Shown one piece after another: positions 16,550-26,444 of a DNA stretch of 64,000 nucleotides. The position numbers and the translations under genes were made by a program. Origin of the DNA: Ectobacillus sp042610425 (GTDB taxonomy: Bacteria > Bacillota > Bacilli > Bacillales > Bacillaceae_G); NCBI RefSeq assembly GCF_042610425.1, contig NZ_JBGJZM010000001.1, positions 620,001 to 684,000 of the forward strand, read 5' to 3'. The first letter of the stretch is position 1, and each line of letters starts with the position of its first letter. The notes under the pieces were generated by a model. The model saw only the letters and a list, made by a program, of their open reading frames with translations. It searched no databases and had not been told where the DNA came from.

Positions 16550-17431
16550 ATGATGAAGATAGGAATTATTGGCCCTGGTGCGATTGGTCTTCTCTTTGCT
16601 TACTACTTACAAAAAGAAAGCATTACTGTTACAATATACACGCGTACAGAAAATCAAGCAGCCAATATACGAAAACAAGGAATAACATGCATAATAAAAG
16701 ATGTGAAATATACCGTATATCCAAATGCTATCCCTTTATGTGAAGCATCAATACAGGATGATTATGTATTTGTTGCTGTAAAGCAATATCATTTGCAGTC
16801 CGTGCTTCCTTATTTATTTAACGCTAGGGGGACACTTGTTTTTTTACAAAACGGAATGACTCACCTTGCGTTACTGCAAAAGTTTACTCAAGTGGCAGTA
16901 GGAATTGTTGATCACGGGGTACGAAAAGAAAATGACACAACAATTATACATACAGGAGTAGGGATAACGAAACTTGGTATTGTGAATGGTGAGAAGGAAT
17001 TGTTCCAGCCACTTTTTTCTATATTTACGGATGTATTTTCTCTTGTTTTAGAAGAAGATTGGTATGAAACCATAGTGAATAAACTTGTTGTAAATGCATG
17101 TGTGAACCCTCTTACTGCCTTGTACAAAGTAAAAAATGGTGAATTGATTCACAATGAGTCATTTAAACAGGTTATGAAAACAGTATGTACGGAAGTTCTT
17201 TATATTTTAGATAAAAAGAACAAAGAAGACTATTGGCAACGAGTTTGTTCGGTTTGTGAAAAGACCGCAGAGAACCGGTCCTCTATGCTGGAGGATGTTA
17301 TAAATGATAGGCCAACAGAAATAGAAGCCATATTAGGCTATCTATTAAATAAAGCAATTGAAAATAATCAACATGCACCATTGCTTTCATTTTTGTACCA
17401 TTCAATTAAAGGGATGGAGCATATAAGATAA
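16550..17431 (+). CDS. panE: 2-dehydropantoate 2-reductase (ketopantoate reductase family)
   Basis: This is an NADPH-dependent ketopantoate reductase-family enzyme (YlbQ), which would make pantoate for coenzyme A. The 293-residue product has the Rossmann motif IGIIGPGAIGLLFAYYL at residues 4-20 and the conserved NKLVVNACVNPLTAL segment, whose Lys and Asn are catalytic positions in PanE. Its C-terminal domain contains ENRSSMLEDV. ATG 16550 or ATG 16553 could serve; AAGGAG lies 5 or 8 bases upstream, and the second spacing is better. Bacillus often has two PanE paralogues, so the true substrate is not certain. Confidence 0.85.
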   Translation: MMKIGIIGPGAIGLLFAYYLQKESITVTIYTRTENQAANIRKQGITCIIKDVKYTVYPNAIPLCEASIQDDYVFVAVKQYHLQSVLPYLFNARGTLVFLQNGMTHLALLQKFTQVAVGIVDHGVRKENDTTIIHTGVGITKLGIVNGEKELFQPLFSIFTDVFSLVLEEDWYETIVNKLVVNACVNPLTALYKVKNGELIHNESFKQVMKTVCTEVLYILDKKNKEDYWQRVCSVCEKTAENRSSMLEDVINDRPTEIEAILGYLLNKAIENNQHAPLLSFLYHSIKGMEHIR

Positions 17432-17503
17432 AATTTTTGCTTTTGCTTATAACATTGTCTACAATTTTGTAAGTGGAAGTCGGGATAGGAAAGGAAGAAG
17501 GTT

Positions 17504-19120
17504 ATGGACATCAAAGAAATCTCTGTTTTTCCGAAGGGATTGACTGGAGACTATTTGCAAGGAAATGAGGATGCGTTATCCTGTTTTGATTACTCCTTGC
17601 AAGACAAAGTATACGAGAGGAGAGTTCGTGATTTACAATCGCGTTCTTTTGAAAGACAGGAGCTCGTTCGTCATTTACGAATGTACAATGAAGGCTACGG
17701 CGCAAGTGCAAAAACGATAGAAAATATTCTTGCGTTAGAAGATTCTCAAACGGTTGTCGTGATTGCAGGACAACAAGCGGGTATTTTAACAGGCCCTCTT
17801 TATACGATTCATAAAATAATTTCTATCATTCAACTTGCAAAAAAGCAGGAGCAAAAGCTCGGTATTCGAGTTGTTCCTGTCTTTTGGATTGCAGGAGAAG
17901 ATCATGATATAGATGAAATTAATCATGTTCATATTTTGAAAAATCAAACTGTAAAAAAATCGATTTTACATGGGGATACAAAGCAGAAAACAAGTGCATC
18001 TGAAACAGAATTAAATCAAGAAGACTGTAAGGCTTGGATCAGAAGTTTGTTTCGATCGTACCAAGAAACAAACTTTACAACAGATATGATGCAATTTGTA
18101 ACAGAGTGTTTAGAACGGTCTGTAACGTATACCGATTTCTTTGCCTTTATGATAACGGAGTTATTTAAGGAAGAAGGACTTATTCTAGTAGATTCAGGAA
18201 ATCCTGAACTTCGGAAGATAGAAGCGCCTTTCTTTGAAACTATTCTTAAGCATGAACCGGGGATACGTGAGGCATTGTCTACTCAACAGCAGAAAATAAT
18301 TGGATATACCTATACCCCGCTTATTACAACTAAACAGAATGCTATTCATCTCTTTTTGAAAATTGACGGAGAGAGATGGCTTCTTGAAAGAGAAAAAGAT
18401 GTCTATGTTTGTAAAGAGGGGAAAGTACGATTAACTGAAGAAGAACTCGTCCAAATTATTTATACAGAACCAGAAAGAGTTAGTAATAACGTAGTGACGC
18501 GGCCGTTAATGCAGGAGTACTTGTTTCCAACCCTTGCATTTATAGGCGGTCCGGGAGAAGTTGCTTATTGGGCAGAACTCCAGCTTGTTTTTCATGAAAT
18601 TGGGTGGAAAGTCCCACCTGTTGTGCCACGTCAAATGATTAGCTATGTTGAGCGGCATATTGAACGTGATTTAAAGGATCTCTCCTTACAAATAGAAGAT
18701 GTGTTCACAAAACAGTTGGGTGGTATAAAAGATACATGGCTACGCTCTCAGGTGGACGAGCCTCTTAATGAATTATTTGAACAGGCGCGTCTTGAATTCG
18801 AAATGTCCCATCGTCATTTGCGAGAAGCGGCATTACGGGTAAATCCTAGTTTTTTATCGTTTGCCGAGAAAAACAAACGAAAAATAGAAGAACAATTGCA
18901 ATTATTTGAGCGTGCACTGCAAAAGGATATTCATAATAAGCATGAAGTAGAACTTGCTAAGTTCAGACGAATCGAAGTTTCTCTTCAGCCTCATGGATTA
19001 CTGCAGGAAAGAATGTGGAATATTTTGTATTATTTGAATAGATACGGATTTTCTTTTGTGCAGGATGTAGTGGATGTACCATTTAGTTGGAATGGTAAGC
19101 ATAAAATTGTAAATCTATAA
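17504..19120 (+). CDS. bshC: Bacillithiol biosynthesis cysteine-adding enzyme BshC
   Basis: BshC adds cysteine to GlcN-malate in the last step of bacillithiol synthesis, the main low-molecular-weight thiol of Bacillus. The 538-residue product (YllA family) shows VIAGQQAGILTGPLYTIHKI, then PVFWIAGEDHDIDEINHVHI, and FPTLAFIGGPGEVAYWAELQLVF, the core family blocks. A helical coiled-coil part occupies about residues 380-500. Length is normal. GGAAAGGAAGAAGGTT precedes ATG 17504. It lies 72 bases after panE and is followed by its own terminator, so it is not read into rsmH. Confidence 0.95.
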   Translation: MDIKEISVFPKGLTGDYLQGNEDALSCFDYSLQDKVYERRVRDLQSRSFERQELVRHLRMYNEGYGASAKTIENILALEDSQTVVVIAGQQAGILTGPLYTIHKIISIIQLAKKQEQKLGIRVVPVFWIAGEDHDIDEINHVHILKNQTVKKSILHGDTKQKTSASETELNQEDCKAWIRSLFRSYQETNFTTDMMQFVTECLERSVTYTDFFAFMITELFKEEGLILVDSGNPELRKIEAPFFETILKHEPGIREALSTQQQKIIGYTYTPLITTKQNAIHLFLKIDGERWLLEREKDVYVCKEGKVRLTEEELVQIIYTEPERVSNNVVTRPLMQEYLFPTLAFIGGPGEVAYWAELQLVFHEIGWKVPPVVPRQMISYVERHIERDLKDLSLQIEDVFTKQLGGIKDTWLRSQVDEPLNELFEQARLEFEMSHRHLREAALRVNPSFLSFAEKNKRKIEEQLQLFERALQKDIHNKHEVELAKFRRIEVSLQPHGLLQERMWNILYYLNRYGFSFVQDVVDVPFSWNGKHKIVNL

Positions 19121-19152
19121 AATCCTGCAGCCTTTTTGCAGGATTTTTCTTT
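19120..19152 (+). terminator. Terminator after bshC
   Basis: AATCCTGCA pairs with TGCAGGATT around an eight-base loop, followed by TTTTTCTTT. Confidence 0.88.
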
Positions 19153-19331
19153 GCACTGTTGAATTGTTTTGTAAAATACTAACAATTCAAGTGGGTTGGA
19201 TCATCAAACTCCTCTTAAAATTTACTTTGCATTGTTTTTGCTTTAATTTATAAAAAAAATGATAAAATATAGTATATAATGAAATAACGAAAAGAAATTT
19301 GACATTTGAATAATGTTATGAAGTAGGTGCA

Positions 19332-20267
19332 ATGATGTTTAATCATAAAACGGTACTGTTAGAAGAAACAGTCAATGGGCTAGCTATCAAGCCTAATGGT
19401 ACATATGTAGATTGTACAATGGGCGGAGGAGGACATAGCGCATATCTTTTGTCACAGTTGTCTAAGGATGGACATTTGATTGCCTTCGACCAAGACGATA
19501 TTGCAATAGCGCATGCCAAGGATAGATTTCAATCGTACGGAGATCAATTTATTCCAATCAAAAGTAACTTCCGTTTTATTAAGGAAAAGCTTCTGGAAAT
19601 AGGAATTACAGAAGTAGATGGAGTATTGTTTGATCTTGGAGTATCTTCCCCTCAGCTAGATACGCCTGAACGAGGATTTAGCTATCATTTTGACGCTCCA
19701 CTTGATATGAGAATGGATCAGAACGCTTCTTTATCTGCATACGATGTAGTGAATGGCTGGTCATATGGACAGTTAGTAAAAATCTTTTTTCAATATGGAG
19801 AAGAAAAATTTTCGAAGCAAATTGCAAGGAAAATTGAAGCATTTCGTGAAGAACACCCTATTGAAACGACAGGACAGCTTGTCGAACTGATAAAAGAAGG
19901 CATACCAGCAGCTGCTAGACGTACAGGTGGTCATCCTGCGAAACGAGTATTTCAAGCCATTCGAATTGCCGTCAATGATGAACTACAAGTGTTTGAGGAA
20001 GCTTTAGAGGCTGCGATTGATGTAACAAAGCCAGGTGGTAGAATTAGTGTTATTACCTTCCATTCCTTAGAGGACCGTATTTGTAAAACCATATTTAAAA
20101 AATATAGTAGTGTACCATCATTGCCACGTGGTCTTCCAATTATACCGGATGAGTATAAACCAAAGCTAAAATTGATTACGAGAAAGCCAATACTTCCAAC
20201 AGAAGAAGAGCTAGAGGAGAATAATCGTTCACGATCTGCTAAATTACGTATTGCACAGAAGCAATGA
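19332..20267 (+). CDS. rsmH: 16S rRNA (cytosine1402-N4)-methyltransferase RsmH
   Basis: RsmH (MraW) methylates C1402 in the P-site region of 16S rRNA. The 311-residue product has the SAM motif DCTMGGGGHSAYLL (about residues 28-41), LFDLGVSSPQLDTPERGFSY, RRTGGHPAKRVFQAIRIAVN and SVITFHSLEDR, all core blocks. ATG 19332 and ATG 19335 both lie behind AGGTG; the choice hardly matters. It is the first gene of the dcw cluster here because mraZ, normally directly upstream, is absent from the 211-base gap after bshC. Confidence 0.96.
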   Translation: MMFNHKTVLLEETVNGLAIKPNGTYVDCTMGGGGHSAYLLSQLSKDGHLIAFDQDDIAIAHAKDRFQSYGDQFIPIKSNFRFIKEKLLEIGITEVDGVLFDLGVSSPQLDTPERGFSYHFDAPLDMRMDQNASLSAYDVVNGWSYGQLVKIFFQYGEEKFSKQIARKIEAFREEHPIETTGQLVELIKEGIPAAARRTGGHPAKRVFQAIRIAVNDELQVFEEALEAAIDVTKPGGRISVITFHSLEDRICKTIFKKYSSVPSLPRGLPIIPDEYKPKLKLITRKPILPTEEELEENNRSRSAKLRIAQKQ

Positions 20268-20314
20268 AAGATTTCTTGTTATCCTACTGCCTATATGAAG
20301 AGGAGGAAAAGACA

Positions 20315-20668
20315 ATGACTAATGTAGCGGTTAAATATAGAAAGAAACAATCGCAAGTAGAGATGCAACAACCGGTAGCACAACCAGTTCATAAAGCAAA
20401 AGTTACATTAATAGAAAAGATACTATATACAGCTTTTATAGTATTTTTACTTTATGCAGCCGTAGTCATAATAGGCAATAAGGCACAAATGTTTCAGTCA
20501 AATGCAAAGACTGTTGATTTACGTAACGACATAGAGAAGCAAAAGAAAGTTAACAATGATTTAAAAGCGGATGTGGAGAAGTTGAGTAGCTACGATCGCA
20601 TTGCCGAAAAAGCAAAAAGTATGGGTCTTAGCATAAATGAAAATAATGTAAAATCACTACGCCCATAA
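20315..20668 (+). CDS. ftsL: Cell division protein FtsL
   Basis: FtsL is a bitopic divisome protein that pairs with DivIC and PBP2B. The 117-residue product has a basic cytoplasmic N-terminus, one transmembrane helix (about residues 39-59: ILYTAFIVFLLYAAVVIIGN) and an extracellular coiled coil (about 70-105) ending in YDRIAEKAKSMGLSI. I chose ATG 20315 because GAGGAGG lies nine bases upstream; the frame from 20264 adds a piece overlapping rsmH without support. Position between rsmH and pbpB is canonical. Confidence 0.93.
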   Translation: MTNVAVKYRKKQSQVEMQQPVAQPVHKAKVTLIEKILYTAFIVFLLYAAVVIIGNKAQMFQSNAKTVDLRNDIEKQKKVNNDLKADVEKLSSYDRIAEKAKSMGLSINENNVKSLRP

Positions 20669-20684
20669 GAGAGTGTGATGTCTG

Positions 20685-22829
20685 ATGGAAATGAAAAAAT
20701 TATATATGAATAAGGGAGCAGGATGCTTAATGATATTGTTTGCCCTGCTCTTTTTTATATTGTTGTCTCGATTTTTTTACTTACAAGTTGTTGGCACAGT
20801 CCACGGAGAATCATTAAAAAAATGGGCTGATGCGAAGTACAATCAAAATGGAGTACTAGAAGCAATGCGAGGTACAATTTATGATGCTCACGGGGAAGTG
20901 CTTGCTCAAGATGTCCCAGCCTATAAGCTTATAGCAGTATTAAAAGGCGATGGGAGTGTGAAGGACAAGGAGATGACGGCAGAAAAAATTGCTCCTGTTC
21001 TAAATGCAAGTAAAGAAGAAATTTTGCAAAAGTTAAACAAAAATGCTGTTCAAACGGAGTTCGGATCTCAAGGGAGTAACATAACGAAAAAACAGTATGA
21101 TCAAATAACGAACATGAAATTGCCTGGAATCCTCTTTGTTGATGGAACAGCAAGAATTTATCCAAATGGAGATTTTGCATCGTATGTGTTAGGATTCGCT
21201 AAGCCAAATAATCTTAATGTGTTAGAAGGACAATTCGGTCTTGAAAAAAGTTTGGATTCTTATTTGCATGCGGAAAATGGAACGGTATCTTTCGATAAAA
21301 ATGCAAAAAGCTTCTCTAATCAAAAAATTGCACCACCTAAAAATGGTGACAATGTTTATTTAACAATTGATCAACATATCCAAAGCTTTTTAGAATCCGA
21401 AATGAATAAAGCATTCGACCAATATAAGCCATCTATGCTTGTTGGCATTATTGTAGATCCAAAAACAGGAAAAACGTTAGCGATGTCGAGCAAGCCAGGA
21501 TACGACCCAAATCAACGTGACATCAAATACTTTTTAAATGATCCAATTGCCTATGCGTATGAACCAGGTTCAACATTTAAAATGTTTACGTTATCTGCTG
21601 CTATCAATGAGGGTGCATATAACGGACAAGATTACTATCAATCTGGTACTTATATGGTAGGAAATATTGCGATAAAAGATCATAATGATGGAGCGGGCTG
21701 GGGAAGTATTACATTTGATGAAGGAGTGCAGCGCTCATCAAATGTTGCGTTTGCGATTCTAGCAGAGAAGAAGCTAGGATTTGATCGTTTACAAAACTAC
21801 ATCCAAAAATTTCATCTGGATCAGCCAACCGGTATTGATTTACCAGGTGAGGGGAAAAACACTATTTTATTTGATAAACCAATCCAAAAAACGACAACTG
21901 CTTTTGGACAAGGATCAACGGTTACACCGATTCAGCAAATTCAAGCGGCTACCGCTATTGCCAATGATGGACAAATGATGAAGCCTTATGTTATTGATCA
22001 TATTGTAGATCAAGATACGAATAAAGTTATTGAACAACACAATCCTGAAATTGTTGGTAAACCAATTACAAAAGAAACAGCACAAAAAGTACGTCAGCTG
22101 TTAGAATCTGTTGTAACGTCGCCTAAGGGTACAGGGACAGCATATAAAATTGATGGATATTCAGTAGCTGGAAAAACAGGAACTGCACAAATACCGGGAT
22201 CTGATGGTAAGTATATGATTGGTAAAGAAAATTATATTTTTTCTTTTATGGGTATGGCTCCTGCTTCTGATCCAAAGCTCCTGTTTTATATTGCAATTAA
22301 ACAGCCTAAACTAAAGGATACAGACTACGGTTCTACACCAATTGCTACTATTTTTACAACTGTTATGAAAAACAGTCTCCAATATTTAAAGATTAAAGAG
22401 TCAGCTGTTACAGATGTGCAAGCATTGGTCAAACAAGAAAATGTTTCTACTCCAAATGTTGTTGGGCAGAGCACGGATGGTGCCAAAGCAATGCTAGAAA
22501 AGGTTGGTCTTCAAGCCATTGTTCTTGGACAAGGAAATGTATCGAGCCAAATGCCAAAATCAGGGGATACAACGTTAAAAGGGGATCGGGTAATTCTTAC
22601 AGGCAATGAAAATAAGATGCCAAATATTGTAGGATGGTCTATGAGGGATGCAATGAATTTAGCAAATGTTCTAGAACTTGACTTAAAGACAAATGGACAA
22701 GGATATGTAACAGAGCAGAACATAAAGGAAGGCACATCTGTGAAAAAAGGGGATTCATTAGAACTTAAGCTTACACCACCATTGGAGCTCTCTCCAGGTA
22801 CGAATACAACTCAAAAAGCAAGTCCTTGA
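20685..22829 (+). CDS. pbpB: Penicillin-binding protein 2B (divisome transpeptidase)
   Basis: PBP2B is the class B transpeptidase that cross-links septal peptidoglycan. The 714-residue product has an N-terminal anchor (about residues 13-33), a dimerisation region, and a transpeptidase domain with EPGSTFKMF (Ser-x-x-Lys), RSSN (Ser-x-Asn) and GKTGTAQ (Lys-Thr-Gly). Two PASTA domains form the C-terminus (VSTPNVVGQSTDGAKAML and KMPNIVGWSMRDAM). The start is uncertain: ATG 20685, 20691 and 20706 are close together. It follows ftsL by 16 bases. Confidence 0.94.
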   Translation: MEMKKLYMNKGAGCLMILFALLFFILLSRFFYLQVVGTVHGESLKKWADAKYNQNGVLEAMRGTIYDAHGEVLAQDVPAYKLIAVLKGDGSVKDKEMTAEKIAPVLNASKEEILQKLNKNAVQTEFGSQGSNITKKQYDQITNMKLPGILFVDGTARIYPNGDFASYVLGFAKPNNLNVLEGQFGLEKSLDSYLHAENGTVSFDKNAKSFSNQKIAPPKNGDNVYLTIDQHIQSFLESEMNKAFDQYKPSMLVGIIVDPKTGKTLAMSSKPGYDPNQRDIKYFLNDPIAYAYEPGSTFKMFTLSAAINEGAYNGQDYYQSGTYMVGNIAIKDHNDGAGWGSITFDEGVQRSSNVAFAILAEKKLGFDRLQNYIQKFHLDQPTGIDLPGEGKNTILFDKPIQKTTTAFGQGSTVTPIQQIQAATAIANDGQMMKPYVIDHIVDQDTNKVIEQHNPEIVGKPITKETAQKVRQLLESVVTSPKGTGTAYKIDGYSVAGKTGTAQIPGSDGKYMIGKENYIFSFMGMAPASDPKLLFYIAIKQPKLKDTDYGSTPIATIFTTVMKNSLQYLKIKESAVTDVQALVKQENVSTPNVVGQSTDGAKAMLEKVGLQAIVLGQGNVSSQMPKSGDTTLKGDRVILTGNENKMPNIVGWSMRDAMNLANVLELDLKTNGQGYVTEQNIKEGTSVKKGDSLELKLTPPLELSPGTNTTQKASP

Positions 22830-22842
22830 TGGGGTTTGCCGG

Positions 22843-22890
22843 CATGTTCTAATCGAATAGGTACAAGCATATATTGGAACGAGCCAAAAG
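22843..22890 (+). promoter_or_regulatory. Possible sigma E promoter of spoVD
   Basis: CATATATT near 22870, one mismatch from the sigma E -10 CATACANT, lies upstream of spoVD, which is a sigma E gene in B. subtilis. A good -35 at standard spacing is not evident, so this is tentative. Confidence 0.25.
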
Positions 22891-22908
22891 TGTAAGGGGA
22901 GGTTCCAT

Positions 22909-24825
22909 ATGCGTGTATCAAACGTTACAGTACGAAAACGTCTTATATTTGTTTTGTTATGTGGATTTCTTATTTTTATCATAATAGATGTGCGTCTTGG
23001 ATATGTTCAATTTGCCTTAGGTAATATGTTAACCGACGGAGCAAAGGATTTATGGAGCCGTAATATTCCATTTGAATCAGAGCGGGGGAAAATAGTAGAC
23101 AGAAACGGCGTGGAGCTTGCTACGAATAAAAGTGCTCCTTCTGTACTTGTTGTCCCCCGTCAAATTGAAAATCCCGGAGAAACAGCAGAAAAACTTGCTT
23201 CTGTTCTTGGGGCATCGAAAGAAACAATCTATAAGCAAGTTACTAAAAAAGATAGCAGTGTATGGATCCGTCCTGAAGGGCGAAAAATATCTCATGAAAA
23301 AGCAAAAGATATACGGGCTCTCGGCCTAAAGGGAGTTTATATTGCAGAAGACTCAATAAGATATTATCCGTTTGGAAAAGATTTAGCACATGTACTTGGA
23401 TTTGCTGGCATTGATAATCAGGGCTTAGTCGGGTTGGAATTATCCTATGATAATCAGTTAAGAGGTGACGAGGGCTACGTTAGATTTTACGCGGATGCAA
23501 AGGGGCAGCGTATGCCAAACATTGGAGATGATTATAAGTCCCCTGAAAGTGGCTTGAATTTAGAGCTAACAATCGATTCTCGTATTCAAACGATTATGGA
23601 GCGTGAGTTAGATATTGCACAGGCAACATACAATCCAGATGGAATTATTTCTATTGCAATGAATCCAAATACAGGTGAAATACTTGCAATGTCGAGCAGA
23701 CCAAATTTTGATCCGGCTAGCTATCAACAGGTTAGCCCTGACATATATAATCGTAATTTACCAGTATGGAGTACTTATGAGCCAGGTTCCACATTTAAAA
23801 TTATTACACTAGCAGCAGCACTAAATGAAAATCTTGTGAATTTAGATAAGGATACATTCTTTGATAGTGGTTCGGTAAAGGTCGGAGGTGCCACTCTTCA
23901 TTGCTGGAAAAGAGGGGGCCATGGTCAGGAAACTTTTCTCGAAGTTGTTCAAAACTCATGTAATCCTGGCTTTGTTGAACTGGGGCAACGATTAGGAAAA
24001 GAAAAACTCTTTCAATATATTCAAAATTTTGGGTTTGGCAAAAAAACTGGAATTGATTTACAAGGTGAAGGAAAAGGAATTTTATTTGATGTAAATAAAA
24101 TTGGTCCTGTTGAACAAGCAACGACGGCTTTTGGGCAAGGCGTCTCGGTTACACCTATTCAACAAGTAGCCGCAGTAGCTGCAGCCATAAATGGCGGGGT
24201 TTTATATCAGCCTTATATAGCGAAGGAATTCATTGATCCCACCACCAATCAGATAGTTAGTAAAAAAACACCAGTTGCAAAATCCCGAGTTATTTCCGAG
24301 GAAACATCGAAACAAGTTCGTTATGCACTTGAGAATGTAGTTGCACAGGGTTCAGGTAAGGGAGCTTACCTTGAGGGATACCGTGTTGGTGGGAAAACAG
24401 GGACAGCACAAAAGGTTAAAGATGGTCGTTATATGGATGGAAACTATATTGTTTCCTTTATTGGTTTTGCGCCTGCAGATGACCCTCAAATTGTTGTCTA
24501 TACGGCTATTGATAATCCAAAAGGAACCGTTCAGTTTGGAGGAGTCGTAGCTGCACCGATTGTAGGAAATATGCTACGTGACATGCTTCCTGTTCTTGGG
24601 GTTGCGCCTCGTACAGGCGGTATAGATAAAAAGTTAAACTGGCTTGATATTCCTTCGGTAGAAGTACCAAATCTTATTGGTTTGGATAAAAAACAGCTGC
24701 AAGAGCAGCTAATTGATTTACAGCTTGATGTAAGTGGAACGGGAGATAAAGTGATTGATCAATCCCCACAGTCAGGTGTAAAGCTAAAACAAGGATCGAA
24801 AATACGGATTTATATGGGGAACTAG
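22909..24825 (+). CDS. spoVD: Stage V sporulation protein D (cortex transpeptidase)
   Basis: SpoVD is the class B PBP that builds spore cortex peptidoglycan, working with SpoVE. The 638-residue product has an N-terminal anchor (about residues 11-31) and a transpeptidase domain with EPGSTFKII, QNSCN and GKTGTAQ. One C-terminal PASTA domain begins VPNLIGLDKKQLQEQL. One PASTA repeat, against two in PBP2B, and the length match SpoVD. GGGGAGGTTCCAT precedes ATG 22909. It follows pbpB as in B. subtilis and probably arose by duplication of it. Confidence 0.95.
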   Translation: MRVSNVTVRKRLIFVLLCGFLIFIIIDVRLGYVQFALGNMLTDGAKDLWSRNIPFESERGKIVDRNGVELATNKSAPSVLVVPRQIENPGETAEKLASVLGASKETIYKQVTKKDSSVWIRPEGRKISHEKAKDIRALGLKGVYIAEDSIRYYPFGKDLAHVLGFAGIDNQGLVGLELSYDNQLRGDEGYVRFYADAKGQRMPNIGDDYKSPESGLNLELTIDSRIQTIMERELDIAQATYNPDGIISIAMNPNTGEILAMSSRPNFDPASYQQVSPDIYNRNLPVWSTYEPGSTFKIITLAAALNENLVNLDKDTFFDSGSVKVGGATLHCWKRGGHGQETFLEVVQNSCNPGFVELGQRLGKEKLFQYIQNFGFGKKTGIDLQGEGKGILFDVNKIGPVEQATTAFGQGVSVTPIQQVAAVAAAINGGVLYQPYIAKEFIDPTTNQIVSKKTPVAKSRVISEETSKQVRYALENVVAQGSGKGAYLEGYRVGGKTGTAQKVKDGRYMDGNYIVSFIGFAPADDPQIVVYTAIDNPKGTVQFGGVVAAPIVGNMLRDMLPVLGVAPRTGGIDKKLNWLDIPSVEVPNLIGLDKKQLQEQLIDLQLDVSGTGDKVIDQSPQSGVKLKQGSKIRIYMGN

Positions 24826-24955
24826 ACGTTTTCCAATCTATCATGTACAATTTCTATCTGTATGGGCGAAATTGTCCTATGGAGAAGAGTAGAATAAGAA
24901 TTGTAGCAAGAGTTAGAGTACCATCAAATTTTATTGGTAGAGAGGATATAGTAAG

Positions 24956-26425
24956 ATGAAGTTGCATACACTTGTATCATGTTTGCATGATTTCCCGGTT
25001 ATTCCAAATGAAAACCCGGACATAATATCGATTGAAAATGACTCACGTCAAGTGAAACAAGGAAGTTTGTTCGTTTGTATCAAAGGATTCACTGTGGATA
25101 GTCATGACTTTGCACAGCAAGCAGCTGCACAAGGTGCGGCTGCTATTATAGCAGAAAGACCTGTAGATGCTACTATTCCAGTAGTTCTTGTGAAGAATTC
25201 CTCAAGAGCTTTAGCATTGCTAGCAGATACGTTTTATAATCAACCTACACATAACTTACATCTTATCGGTGTGACTGGAACAAACGGAAAAACGACAACA
25301 TCACATATTATTGATGAAATGATGCGACATCACGGTCACAAAACAGGTCTAATTGGTACAATCAACATGAAAATTGCTGATGAGACGTTTGAGGTGAAAA
25401 ATACAACCCCTGATTCCTTAACGTTGCAGCGTGCATTTCATGAAATGGTAAACCTTAAAGTAGATAGTGCAGTCATGGAGGTTTCTTCCCATGCTCTTCA
25501 TCTAGGCCGTGTGCACGGATGTGATTATGATGTCGCTGTGTTTACGAATTTATCCCAAGATCATCTAGATTATCATAAAACGATGGATGAGTATAAACAG
25601 GCGAAAGGTCTATTATTTTCTCAGTTAGGAAACAGATTTAATCATGATAAACCCAAATTTGCTATTTTAAACAATGATGATCCCGCATCAATGACATATA
25701 AGATGATGACGCAAGCCACAATTATTACATATGGATTGGTAGAAAAAAGTGATATTATGGCTACTGAGATTTTGATGAGCAGTAGTGGAACGAGTTTTAC
25801 TCTTATTACCCCGCAAGATACGAAAAGAGTAACAATGAAGCTAGTCGGTAAATTTAATGTGTACAATGTACTAGCAGCGGTTTCTGCTGCCATTGTATCA
25901 GGTGTTTCCATTGATACAATTGTAGAAGTCATTCAAACAATAAACGGTGTACCAGGACGATTTGAAGTTGTGGATGAGGGGCAAGATTTTGCGGTGATTG
26001 TGGATTATTCTCATACACCAGATAGCCTACAAAATGCTCTTGAAACTATTGGACAGTTTGCAAAATCGAAAATTTATTGTATTGTAGGGTGCGGGGGTGA
26101 TCGTGACCGTACAAAACGCCCAATTATGGCACAAATTGCAACGAAATTTGCGGATTATGCTATTTTGACTTCTGATAATCCGAGAAGTGAAGATCCGGAA
26201 GCAATATTACTTGATATGACAGACGGTCTTGATGCAGATAACTTTGAAGTAATCGTAGATCGTCATCAAGCAATTGAGCAAGCAATTGAATCTGCATCAA
26301 AAGATGATGTTATTCTAATTGCAGGAAAAGGCCATGAAACGTATCAAATTATTGGAAAAACTGTTTTTGACTTTGACGATCGAATTGTTGCAAAATCTGC
26401 TATCGCAAAGCGCATGAACAACTAG
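24956..26425 (+). CDS. murE: UDP-MurNAc-tripeptide synthetase MurE (mDAP-adding)
   Basis: MurE adds meso-diaminopimelate to UDP-MurNAc-Ala-Glu in the cytoplasm. The 489-residue product has the P-loop GVTGTNGKTTTSHII (about residues 105-119), the central domain with NLSQDHLDYHKTMDEY, and the C-terminal mDAP-selecting motif SDNPRSEDPEAI. The DNPR signature shows that mDAP, not lysine, is the substrate, as expected for Bacillus. It starts 130 bases after spoVD, leaving room for its own promoter. GGTAGAGAGGATATAGTAAG lies before ATG 24956. Confidence 0.97.
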   Translation: MKLHTLVSCLHDFPVIPNENPDIISIENDSRQVKQGSLFVCIKGFTVDSHDFAQQAAAQGAAAIIAERPVDATIPVVLVKNSSRALALLADTFYNQPTHNLHLIGVTGTNGKTTTSHIIDEMMRHHGHKTGLIGTINMKIADETFEVKNTTPDSLTLQRAFHEMVNLKVDSAVMEVSSHALHLGRVHGCDYDVAVFTNLSQDHLDYHKTMDEYKQAKGLLFSQLGNRFNHDKPKFAILNNDDPASMTYKMMTQATIITYGLVEKSDIMATEILMSSSGTSFTLITPQDTKRVTMKLVGKFNVYNVLAAVSAAIVSGVSIDTIVEVIQTINGVPGRFEVVDEGQDFAVIVDYSHTPDSLQNALETIGQFAKSKIYCIVGCGGDRDRTKRPIMAQIATKFADYAILTSDNPRSEDPEAILLDMTDGLDADNFEVIVDRHQAIEQAIESASKDDVILIAGKGHETYQIIGKTVFDFDDRIVAKSAIAKRMNN

Positions 26426-26444
26426 AGAAAGGGGGGAAACATAC

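Noticed and set aside
19185..19215. MraZ operator upstream of rsmH
   Set aside because: Only one GTGGG-like unit is present; MraZ sites are tandem repeats, so no real operator can be claimed.
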